Shown here piece after piece: positions 1-7,264 of a stretch of DNA of 48,958 nt. Below the pieces are notes generated by a model that worked only from the letters and a program-made list of their open reading frames with translations, had not been told where the DNA came from and made no database searches. Source of the DNA: Ferrovibrio sp. (lineage in GTDB: Bacteria > Pseudomonadota > Alphaproteobacteria > Ferrovibrionales > Ferrovibrionaceae); contig NZ_JAHBYG010000032.1 of NCBI RefSeq assembly GCF_019636075.1, forward strand, positions 1-48,958, written 5' to 3'. The stretch's first letter is position 1. Every line of letters begins with the position of its first letter. The position numbers and the translations under genes are program-made.

Positions 1-218
1 AACCAGCCGAGTGAAGGTTGAGTGTGGTTGAACACGGTCCAAGAAGTGCGATGGCTACCACACACTCTAAAACTACTATCCTCAGTAGATTCTCTAACCG
101 AATGAAATTCGTAAATTTATTAGTTGGCTTTCTAAGCAAATGGTTGCAGGTTAGGACATCATTCAAAATTGGGTATGATAAACCGTTGAACTTAGGTGAG
201 GATTCACCCCGCTTCTGG

Positions 219-878
219 GTGGGCAAGGTTTACCGCTTAACGCTGGCGGCCATTCTTGGCGCCGTTCTGATCGGCTGGCTGGCCGGAGCGGCCGCTGCCG
301 CCGATGAAAGCTGGTCGCGGGAATTCCGCGCCATCCGCAAGAATCAGGATATCGGCTATCACCGGGTGAGCGTGGAGCGCCAGGGCGATGAAACCCGCGT
401 GGCCACGCAGATCGAACTGACGGTGAAATTGCTCGGCATGGTGACGGTGTATACCTATCATCATCGCAGCGAGGAAGTCTGGCGCGGCGGGCGGTTGGTT
501 TCGATCCATTCCCGCACCGACGACAACGGCGCCAAGCTGCGCCTGGATGCCGAGGCGGAAGGCGACAGCCTGCGCGTCAAGGGCACGGATTACACCGGTC
601 TGGCGCCGGGCAATATCATGCCCACCAGTTATTGGAACAGCGCATTTCCCCGCCATGACCTGCTGCTGAACACGCAATCGGGCAAGCTGCTGAAGGTGGG
701 GGTGAGTGAAAAGCCGGTTGAGGCGGAGGATGGCGTGGCGCCCGGCAGCAAGCGGTATGCGCTGGATGGCGATCTGCGGCTGGAAATCTGGTACGACGCG
801 CAAGGCCGCTGGGCCAAGACGCGTTTCCAGGCGGAGTCGGATGGCTCGATCGTGGATTACCGGCTGGTTGGCGAGTAA
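219..878 (+). CDS. DUF6134-family secreted protein
   Basis: Predicted periplasmic protein of about 219 residues; function unknown. The open frame extends back to base 18, but the first 200 bases are AT-rich and translate into non-protein-like sequence, while GTG at 219 is followed at once by a signal peptide (hydrophobic core LTLAAILGAVLIGWLAG, then AAAAA before DESWS). An AGGTGAGG stretch lies 17 bases upstream, which is a little far for a ribosome site. The body matches the DUF6134 pattern: a repeated IGYHR-type strand, KLLGMVTVYTYHHR, EEVW and SRTDDNGAK. It is convergent with the photolyase/CFA operon and members of this family often lie beside that cluster, so a role in the same envelope or lipid stress response is a guess from context. 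Bases 1-218 show no other gene. Confidence 0.7.
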   Translation: MGKVYRLTLAAILGAVLIGWLAGAAAAADESWSREFRAIRKNQDIGYHRVSVERQGDETRVATQIELTVKLLGMVTVYTYHHRSEEVWRGGRLVSIHSRTDDNGAKLRLDAEAEGDSLRVKGTDYTGLAPGNIMPTSYWNSAFPRHDLLLNTQSGKLLKVGVSEKPVEAEDGVAPGSKRYALDGDLRLEIWYDAQGRWAKTRFQAESDGSIVDYRLVGE

Positions 879-894
879 CCCGGCTGACGGATCA

Positions 895-2208
895 TCAGGC
901 CGGGTCGAGCCGCAATTGCAGTACGTCGATGGTTTCGGCGCGGAAGCCGCCTTCGCAATATCCGAGATACCACATCCACATGCGGCGAAAGCGTTCGTCG
1001 AACCCTTGGGCGCGGATCTGCGGCCAGGCTGCTGAAAAGTCCCGCGTCCATTCATGCAGCGTGCGGGCGTAATCCTGCGCGAAGCCATCCGAGCGGGTGA
1101 CCTGCAAGCCGGCCTGCGCGGCCTGGTCGCGGATGCTCTGCGGCGACAGCAGCAAGCCGCCGGGGAAGATGTAGGCCTGGATGAAATCCATCGTGCCGCG
1201 ATAGGCCTCGAAATACTTGTCCTGGATCACGATGGCCTGCAAAGCCGCGCGGCCCGCTTTGCCGTGAGCAGTGTCGTGCAGGCGCTGGCGCAGCATGTCG
1301 AAATAGGTGGGCCAGTATTTTTCGCCCACCGCCTCGATCATTTCGATGGAGGCAATCGCGTCGTATGTGCCTTGCGTGTCGCGGTAGTCGCGCAATTCCA
1401 CCTGCACCTTGTCGGCCAGCCCGGCCTCGAAAACCCGGCGTTTGGCGAAATCGTGCTGTTCGCGGCTGATGGTGATGGCATGCACCGAGACGCCGAATTC
1501 CTTTGCCGCCAGGCAGGCAAAGCCGCCCCAGCCGCACCCGACTTCCAGCACCGTTTCGCCTGGCGAGAGCCGCAGCACTTCGCCGGCCAGCCGGCGGTAT
1601 TTCGCGGCTTGCGCTGCTTCCAGGCTCTGGCCCGGATGCTCATACACCGCCGATGAGTAGGTCATCGAGGGATCCAGCCAAAGCCGGTAGAAATCGTTGC
1701 CGAGATCGTAGTGATAGGCGATGTTGCGGCGGCTGCCGCGTTTGCTGTTGGTGGAAAACGCAAAGGCCAGGCGGCGCAGCACACGCAGCCAGGGCTTGCC
1801 CATCAGCGTGTCGTCCAACTCGCCATTGCGGCAGGCCCATTCCGACAGCGTGGCGAGATCGTCGCAATCGAAATCGCCCTCCACATAGGATTGCCCCACG
1901 CCAAGATTACCGCCCAGCAGCATGCGCTTGGGAAAACGGTTGTTGCGCAGGGTGATTTCCGTATCCGGCCCGGCCTCGGGTCCGCGCGCAATCACCCGGC
2001 GGCCATCGGGCAGGCCGATGGTGATCGAGCCGCGCGACAATTGCGGCGCCAGCGATACCATCAGCCGCGTCCAGCGGTTCAGGCCATGCAGGCGGAAGGC
2101 ATCCTGGGCCGAATGCAGCTCTATCGGCGCGATGGAGTCTGGGCGGTTATGGTTCTGGTTGCCATCGAGGGTAAAACGGTCCTTGCGATCGGCAGCATAT
2201 TCACTCAT
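895..2208 (-). CDS. Cyclopropane-fatty-acyl-phospholipid synthase-like SAM methyltransferase
   Basis: Class I SAM-dependent methyltransferase of the CFA synthase family (437 aa), which transfers a methyl(ene) group to unsaturated acyl chains of membrane phospholipids. The AdoMet-binding loop VLEVGCGWGGFA is clear, followed by SREQHDFA and the family signature IEMIEAVGEKYWPTYF. An N-terminal lipid-facing domain of about 130 residues precedes the Rossmann fold, as in family members. It is the last gene of a four-gene minus-strand operon and overlaps the DUF1365 gene by 4 bases (ATGA). Homologues in such clusters belong to the singlet-oxygen regulon of Rhodobacter and have been tied to methylated or furan fatty acids, so the product may be a modified acyl chain other than a cyclopropane. 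Which one cannot be read from the sequence. Confidence 0.9.
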   Translation of the reverse strand: MSEYAADRKDRFTLDGNQNHNRPDSIAPIELHSAQDAFRLHGLNRWTRLMVSLAPQLSRGSITIGLPDGRRVIARGPEAGPDTEITLRNNRFPKRMLLGGNLGVGQSYVEGDFDCDDLATLSEWACRNGELDDTLMGKPWLRVLRRLAFAFSTNSKRGSRRNIAYHYDLGNDFYRLWLDPSMTYSSAVYEHPGQSLEAAQAAKYRRLAGEVLRLSPGETVLEVGCGWGGFACLAAKEFGVSVHAITISREQHDFAKRRVFEAGLADKVQVELRDYRDTQGTYDAIASIEMIEAVGEKYWPTYFDMLRQRLHDTAHGKAGRAALQAIVIQDKYFEAYRGTMDFIQAYIFPGGLLLSPQSIRDQAAQAGLQVTRSDGFAQDYARTLHEWTRDFSAAWPQIRAQGFDERFRRMWMWYLGYCEGGFRAETIDVLQLRLDPA

Positions 2209-3026
2209 GCCGCAAACTCCCCTGATTTCTCTGGTGTTGCTTCAAACGTTTTCGGCAGGCTTACCGGTTGTGCCGGCGGGTCGGGCCGGCTGAAGAAAGG
2301 CGCGCCCTTGCGCCAGAGGAACAGCGCCTGCCAGTGGATGGCGGCCATCACCTTCAAGGTCATCAGCGGATGGCGCAGCCAGGCTTTCAGCAAGGCGGCA
2401 TCGCTGAAGGCTTCGTGCCTGCCGGTCTGGGTGGCGATCAGGCGTGGGCCTTCCGGGCCATCATGGCGGATATGGATGGCGATGCTTTCGGCCGGCGGCA
2501 GAATGCGAAAACGATAATCGCCATCCTTGGCGATGAAGGGCGAGACGTGGAAAACCTTGCCGGCATCATGGCTGATCATACGGCCATGGGTGGAGGCGCG
2601 GGTATCCAGCAGATAGCCATGCTGGTCGCCGAAGGTATTCTTCACTTCATACAGGATGGCGCCTAGCCTGTTTTCTGCATCGTAGCAGAAATACACGCTG
2701 AGCGGATTGAACACATAGCCCAGCAGGCGCGGAAAGCAGAACAGCTTGATCCGTGCGCCGTATTGTTCAAGCGCGGCGCCGCGCAAGGCGGCCTCCACCC
2801 AGGGGCGTAGCGGCGAGCCGTCGCGCGGGCCATGATCCTTGTCGTGGAACGACAACAGGCCGAAGCGGTTATAGGCGAAGAGTTTCGAGCGCGCAGCCAG
2901 ATCGGCCAGCCTGTCGATATCCAGCAGCAGGGAAAATACCCGGTATTCGAAACGATGGCGGAATGGCGCCAGCCGTTCATGCATCACGCGGCAGCGATAG
3001 AGGCTGGCGGTTTCGCTGATATTCAT
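2205..3026 (-). CDS. DUF1365 domain protein
   Basis: 273-aa protein of the DUF1365 family, function not established. Family features are visible: the N-terminal YRCRVMHERLAPFRHRF strand, LFCFPRLLGYVFNPLSVYFC in the middle, and HVSPFIAKDGDYRF before a C-terminal helical part ending in HWQALFLWRKGAPFF. It overlaps its neighbours on both sides by 4 bases, showing tight translational coupling with the FAD oxidoreductase upstream and the CFA-like methyltransferase downstream. The constant linkage of these three families suggests one lipid-modifying pathway. No signal peptide is seen. Confidence 0.9.
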   Translation of the reverse strand: MNISETASLYRCRVMHERLAPFRHRFEYRVFSLLLDIDRLADLAARSKLFAYNRFGLLSFHDKDHGPRDGSPLRPWVEAALRGAALEQYGARIKLFCFPRLLGYVFNPLSVYFCYDAENRLGAILYEVKNTFGDQHGYLLDTRASTHGRMISHDAGKVFHVSPFIAKDGDYRFRILPPAESIAIHIRHDGPEGPRLIATQTGRHEAFSDAALLKAWLRHPLMTLKVMAAIHWQALFLWRKGAPFFSRPDPPAQPVSLPKTFEATPEKSGEFAA

Positions 3027-4351
3027 TCAGCCGCCTCCAGCAGGCGCTGCCGGCTATCGGCGGCAAACGGCGCCGGCGCGCCCAGCGCTTCGGCCACGCG
3101 CAGGCCGGCGGTGAAGCCATCCTCGTGAAAACCATAACCAGCCCAGGCGCCGGCAAACCACAACCGCTGTTTGCCCTGTATGTCGTTCAGGCGCGATTGC
3201 GCAGCCACGGCGGCGCGGTCGAATAGCGGATGCTCATACTCGAAGCGGGCGAAAACCAGCTTCGGATCAGGCTGCTCGATGGGATTCATGGTGACGAAAA
3301 GCGGCTTGCCGGGATCGATGCTTTGCAGCTTGTTCATCCAGTAGGTAAGGCCGACGCGGCGGTTCAGGTCGCGGCGCGGCTCGGAAAGATAGTTCCAGCT
3401 TGCCCAGGCGGCGCGGCGCACCGGCATCTGCTTCACATCACGATGCAGCACCGCGATGTTGGGTTGAAAGCGGAAGCAGCCGAGGATGTCGCGTTCCTGC
3501 GCCGTGGCCTGGCTGCCGAGAATGCGCAAGGCCTGATCGCCATGGCAGGCCAGCAACACCTGGTCGAAACGGCCGAGCGGACCCTGCGGGCCTGCAAGCG
3601 ATACGCCTTCGGTGTCGCGGCTGAGCGATGCGACCGGCGTGTTGAGCCGCAGGTCGAGTTTGCTATCGGCCAGCAGGCGGCGCACATATTCGCGGCTGCC
3701 GCCCTGCACGGTGCGCCATTGCGGCCGGTCGTTCACGCTGAGCAGGCCGTGATTGCGGAAGAATCGCGCGAAGGTGACGGCCGGGAAGGCCATCATCTCG
3801 GCCATCGGCGCCGACCAGATCGCCGCGCCCATCGGCAGCAGGTAATCCAGCGTGAAGGTTTCGGAGTAACCTTCGCGGGCGAGATAATCGCCCAGGCTGA
3901 TGCCTTCCAGCGCGCCGGCTTCCAGATCGGCAACGGTGCTGCGGTTGAAACGCAGAATGTCGCGCCACATGCGATGGAAGCTGGGTCGCAGCAGATTACG
4001 CTTCTGGGCGAACAGGCTGGCCAGATTGCTGCCATTCCATTCCAACTGGCCGCGCGTGGCGCCGAGGCCCACCGAGATGGCAAACGACATGTCGCTGGGC
4101 ATGTTCGGAACGTTCAGATGCGCGAACAGCTTTACCAGATTGGGATAATTCCAGTCATTGAAAACGATGAAGCCGGTATCCACGGCAATCGGCGTGCCAT
4201 CGTAATCCACCTGCACGGTGTTGCTATGGCCGCCGGGATAGGCATTGGCCTCGAATACCGTAACCGCATGATGGCGCGACAGCGCCCAGGCCGCGCCCAG
4301 GCCGCTGATGCCGGCACCGATCACGGCAATGCGCTGGCCGGTTTTATTCAT
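3023..4351 (-). CDS. FAD-dependent amine-oxidase-like oxidoreductase
   Basis: 442-aa flavoprotein. The N-terminal dinucleotide-binding motif GAGISGLGAAWALS is followed by VFEANAYPGGHSNTV, typical of the amine oxidase/phytoene-desaturase-like superfamily, and the C-terminal FAD signature reads LWFAGAWAGYGFHEDGF. In related clusters this protein accompanies DUF1365 and CFA-like methyltransferases, and a desaturation or oxidation of a fatty acyl chain is the usual suggestion. The substrate is not known from sequence. Start overlaps the photolyase stop by 4 bases. Confidence 0.9.
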   Translation of the reverse strand: MNKTGQRIAVIGAGISGLGAAWALSRHHAVTVFEANAYPGGHSNTVQVDYDGTPIAVDTGFIVFNDWNYPNLVKLFAHLNVPNMPSDMSFAISVGLGATRGQLEWNGSNLASLFAQKRNLLRPSFHRMWRDILRFNRSTVADLEAGALEGISLGDYLAREGYSETFTLDYLLPMGAAIWSAPMAEMMAFPAVTFARFFRNHGLLSVNDRPQWRTVQGGSREYVRRLLADSKLDLRLNTPVASLSRDTEGVSLAGPQGPLGRFDQVLLACHGDQALRILGSQATAQERDILGCFRFQPNIAVLHRDVKQMPVRRAAWASWNYLSEPRRDLNRRVGLTYWMNKLQSIDPGKPLFVTMNPIEQPDPKLVFARFEYEHPLFDRAAVAAQSRLNDIQGKQRLWFAGAWAGYGFHEDGFTAGLRVAEALGAPAPFAADSRQRLLEAAE

Positions 4352-5862
4352 GCCGCCCCCTTGGCCGCTTTTTTAGCGACCGTCTTGCTGGCCTTCCCAT
4401 CGGTTTCTTTATCGCGCAACGAGGCAAAGGCTGCCAGTGCCTTTTCACGTGCCGTGGCGTGGTCCACCACCGGATGTGGGTAATCCTTGCCTAAAGCCAA
4501 CTTGGCCGCGCGCAACACAGATTCCGGTGCCGCCCAGGGTTTGTGCAGCCAGGCATCGGGCAGGGCGGACAGTTCGGGCAGCCAGCGGCGGATGTAAACG
4601 CCGGCTGGATCGAAACGCTCGCCCTGCAACATCGGATTGAAGATGCGGAAATACGGTGCGGCATCGGCGCCGGATCCCGCCACCCATTGCCAGCTTGCGG
4701 CATTGTTGGCGGCATCGGCATCCACCAGGGTATCCCAGAACCAGGCCTCGCCGTTGCGCCAATCCTGGCCCAGATGCTTCACCAAGAAAGACGCCACGAT
4801 CATGCGCACGCGGTTATGCATCCAGCCGGTCTGCCACAGCTCGCGCATGCCGGCATCCACGATGGGATAGCCGGTGCGGCCGCGTTGCCAGGCTTGCAAC
4901 AGCTTTTTATCGGTGCGCCAGGGGAAGGCATCGAATTCCGGGCGGAAATTGCGGCTTGGCAAATCCGGGAAATGAAACAGCAGATGGTGCGAGAATTCGC
5001 GCCAGCCGATCTCGCTGAGGAATTTTGCAAGATCGCTGGATGGCAGGCTGCCGGCATCCTCGCGCATGCGGGCGGCATGCCAGATCTGGCGCGGTGAAAT
5101 CTCGCCGAAATGCAGATGCGGCGATAGCCGGGATGTACCCGGCAAATCCGGCCGGTCGCGGTTGCCGGTATATCCCTTGATACGGTGATCCAGAAAATCA
5201 GCAAGCTGTGCTGCCGCGCCGGCTTCGCCTGGGGTCCAGCTTTTGCGCAGGCCGCCGGCCCAATCGGGTTTGCTGGGCAGCAGGCGCCAATCCTTCAGAC
5301 TATCGCCCAGCTTCGGTAACGCAGCCAATCGCAGCTTTTTCGGCGCCGGCAGGGGGGCGGCAGGTGCGCCGGTTTGCTGGCAGGCGCGCCAGAACGGCGT
5401 GAACACCTTGAACCACGAACCCGATTGATTGCGGATTTCCCAAGGTTCATGCAGCAAAGCCGCCTTATGGCTTTCCACGCTCAGGCCCAGCGCTTTCACC
5501 CGGGCTTTCACTTCGGTATCGACGGCGATGCCCTCGGCATCGTAGCGGCGGTTCCAATGCAGTGCGGCGGCGCTGACTTGCGTGGCCAGCGCCGGCAGCA
5601 GCTTGCGCGGATCGCCGCGCAACAGCAGCAATCCGCTGCCATGGCGTTTTCGCAGGTCGCTATCCAGGGCCGCCAGGGCATGATGCAGCCACCACAGGCT
5701 GGCTCCGCCCCAAGAACGAATCCCGCCGGGGATGCCGTCCTCCAGGATATAGACCGGCAGAACCGGTCGGCCGTCTGCCATTGCGGCATGCAGGGCCGGA
5801 TTATCAGCCAGACGCAAATCTTGGCGGAACCAGAGCAGGGCGGGGGCGGCTTGTTCGGCCAT
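4348..5862 (-). CDS. phrB: Deoxyribodipyrimidine photolyase / cryptochrome
   Basis: About 504 residues, the usual length for class I CPD photolyases, which repair cyclobutane pyrimidine dimers with blue light using FADH and an antenna cofactor. The N-terminal antenna domain opens with LLWFRQDLRLADNPAL. The FAD domain has TSRLSPHLHFGEISPRQ, GWREFSHHLLFHFP, GRTGYPIVDAGMRELWQTGWMHNR and the NAASWQWVAGSGADAAPYFRIFNP block. A lysine- and alanine-rich tail (SKTVAKKAAKGAA) is unusual. ATG at 5862 is preferred over the in-frame GTG at 5874. It is the first gene of the operon, and a candidate ECF promoter lies about 42 bases upstream. Confidence 0.95.
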   Translation of the reverse strand: MAEQAAPALLWFRQDLRLADNPALHAAMADGRPVLPVYILEDGIPGGIRSWGGASLWWLHHALAALDSDLRKRHGSGLLLLRGDPRKLLPALATQVSAAALHWNRRYDAEGIAVDTEVKARVKALGLSVESHKAALLHEPWEIRNQSGSWFKVFTPFWRACQQTGAPAAPLPAPKKLRLAALPKLGDSLKDWRLLPSKPDWAGGLRKSWTPGEAGAAAQLADFLDHRIKGYTGNRDRPDLPGTSRLSPHLHFGEISPRQIWHAARMREDAGSLPSSDLAKFLSEIGWREFSHHLLFHFPDLPSRNFRPEFDAFPWRTDKKLLQAWQRGRTGYPIVDAGMRELWQTGWMHNRVRMIVASFLVKHLGQDWRNGEAWFWDTLVDADAANNAASWQWVAGSGADAAPYFRIFNPMLQGERFDPAGVYIRRWLPELSALPDAWLHKPWAAPESVLRAAKLALGKDYPHPVVDHATAREKALAAFASLRDKETDGKASKTVAKKAAKGAA

Positions 5863-5903
5863 GGGAAGGCGCACTCAATCTGTCGGCTGCGATATGTTGC
5901 AAG

Positions 5904-5931
5904 TATACGCTGCCGGCGCCGGGCTGGATCA
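5904..5931 (-). promoter_or_regulatory. ECF11 (RpoE-ChrR type) promoter candidate
   Basis: On the minus strand TGATCCA (5925-5931) and CGTATA (5904-5909) are separated by 15 bases, i.e. TGATCC-N16-CGTATA. This fits the promoter recognised by RpoE/ChrR-type ECF sigma factors in alphaproteobacteria, which respond to singlet oxygen and control photolyase and CFA-type genes. It lies 42 bases upstream of the photolyase start. The match to the consensus is from memory. Confidence 0.6.
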
Positions 5932-5965
5932 CAGCCCGGCGGATCAGATCAGACTGAAGCAGGAT

Positions 5966-6760
5966 TTAGTCGAGGTCGTGCATCCTCAGGGCGAGCGAAG
6001 CCGCCTGGGTGCGGTTGAAGACCTGCAGCTTGGTGAAGATTTGCCGCAGATGGGCCTTCACGGTCACTTCCTGTACGCCCAGGCGCAGCGCGATGGCTTT
6101 GTTGGAATCGCCCAGCGACAGCCATTTCAGCACTTCGCGTTCGCGGTCGGTGAGGCTGGAGAGGCGGGAATCCGAACCGCCTTCCTCCTCGCCAGCATCC
6201 GCCGTACCTTTCAGCAGGCGCAGCAATTCGCGGTCGTCGGCGCCGGCCTTCAGTTTGGTGTCCAGCGCATCGTATTTCGCCGCCGAGGCATAGGTCGGCT
6301 GCAATTCCTCATAGAGGCGCAGGGCTTTCACCACGGTGAGCAGCATGCTCTGCTGGGTGAGTTCGGTCTTTTCCTTGTAGTCGTTGATGCTGTGGCTGCG
6401 CACCAGGGTAAGCGGCGGCGCCTGGCCGGGCTGGCCGGTGCGGATCACGATCTGCATCGCGGTATTGCCCAGTTCCTTGCGGATATAGTCGATCAGCTCG
6501 ATACCGGCATGATCGCTTTCCATCACCACATCCAGCAGCACCAGCGCGATATCGGGGTGATCGCGCAGGATCGGCCGCGCTTCTTCAGCGGAATGGGCAG
6601 AGAGGAATTCGATGCCACGTTCGCGATGGTTGAAATTGCGCAGCAGCAGCTTGGTCAGGGCATGCACATCGGGTTCGTCGTCCACGATCAGCAGCTTCCA
6701 GGGCTGGGGCGGCTGGGGGCGATGATTGCCGGTATCGGTGGTCTGGCTGAGTGTCTGCAT
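5966..6760 (-). CDS. LuxR/NarL-type response regulator
   Basis: 264-aa two-component regulator. Residues 21-140 form a receiver domain: acidic pair Asp27/Asp28 in LLIVDDEP, phospho-acceptor Asp77 in LVLLDVVME, and a Lys in INDYKEKTEL. Residues 205-264 form a LuxR-type helix-turn-helix (LTDREREVLKWLSLGDSNKAIA, then VTVKAHLRQIFTKLQV). A flexible linker with DAGEEEGGSDS joins them. The receiver resembles those that sit with DUF3369-type sensor proteins, but no such domain is present. No cognate kinase is adjacent. It is divergent from metE across an AT-rich palindrome. Confidence 0.9.
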   Translation of the reverse strand: MQTLSQTTDTGNHRPQPPQPWKLLIVDDEPDVHALTKLLLRNFNHRERGIEFLSAHSAEEARPILRDHPDIALVLLDVVMESDHAGIELIDYIRKELGNTAMQIVIRTGQPGQAPPLTLVRSHSINDYKEKTELTQQSMLLTVVKALRLYEELQPTYASAAKYDALDTKLKAGADDRELLRLLKGTADAGEEEGGSDSRLSSLTDREREVLKWLSLGDSNKAIALRLGVQEVTVKAHLRQIFTKLQVFNRTQAASLALRMHDLD

Positions 6761-6878
6761 GCCGACAGTCTAGCCTGCCGGCAGGGGGCTGTCAGGTTTT
6801 TCTGCTGTGCCAGCGATCACAGGCATGGGAAGGAAAGCGGGGAAATTCGACATATTTCGTCTATTTTTTCGCCCAGTG

Positions 6879-6918
6879 ATATAAATAAAAATATACTTAC
6901 ATAAGCATATATTTATAT
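6879..6918. promoter_or_regulatory. AT-rich imperfect palindrome between the regulator gene and metE
   Basis: Arms ATATAAATA (6879-6887) and TATTTATAT (6910-6918) are perfect inverted repeats, and a second near-palindrome CTTACATAAG (6896-6905) lies inside. It stands out in GC-rich surroundings and abuts the TTGACA box of the metE promoter. It may bind a regulator or be promoter UP-like DNA; the binding protein is unknown. Confidence 0.4.
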
Positions 6919-6946
6919 TGACAGCGAAATTCGTTTCGCTCAGCAT
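6918..6946 (+). promoter_or_regulatory. Candidate metE promoter
   Basis: TTGACA at 6918-6923, then 17 bases, then CAGCAT at 6941-6946 as a weak -10. Transcription would start around 6953, at the 5' edge of the cobalamin riboswitch, which supports the assignment. Confidence 0.5.
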
Positions 6947-6954
6947 GCCTGCGT

Positions 6955-7150
6955 CGTGGTTCTTTGGGCCTCTCGATTGGGGGGCGCCAAAGCTAAGAGG
7001 GAAGCCGGTGCGCCCAGGATATGCCTGGGCAATGCCGGCGCTGCCCCCGCAACTGTAAGCGGCGAGCCAAGTCCATTCGCGTCACTGGAACCTTTCGGTT
7101 CCGGGAAGGCCGGACAAAGCGAAGACCCGCAAGCCAGGAGACCTGCCCCG
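6955..7150 (+). promoter_or_regulatory. Cobalamin (adenosylcobalamin) riboswitch of metE
   Basis: The conserved blocks of the B12 riboswitch appear in order: GCCGGTG at 7004, the core CTGCCCCCGCAACTGTAAGC from 7041, CACTGG at 7083, CGGGAAGGC at 7102, and the B12 box AGCCAGGAGACCTGCC at 7132-7147. It sits directly before metE, the B12-independent methionine synthase, the standard arrangement by which cobalamin shuts off the enzyme that does not need it. A hairpin with arms GCGGGCC (7196-7202) and GGCCCGC (7207-7213) follows and could take part in the expression platform. No U-tract follows it, so control may act on translation. Confidence 0.93.
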
Positions 7151-7264
7151 ACAGCGATACGTTCCTGGGCGGGGTGTCCCGGTGGAATGCCTGCAGCGGG
7201 CCGCGTGGCCCGCAATTCTGCATGCGTCCGCTCGGCCTTTGCCCCCAATCATGGGGTTAAGCCG

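Noticed and set aside
237..1088. Long minus-strand frame over the DUF6134 gene
   Set aside because: Shadow frame of high-GC codons; the plus strand carries a signal peptide and family motifs.
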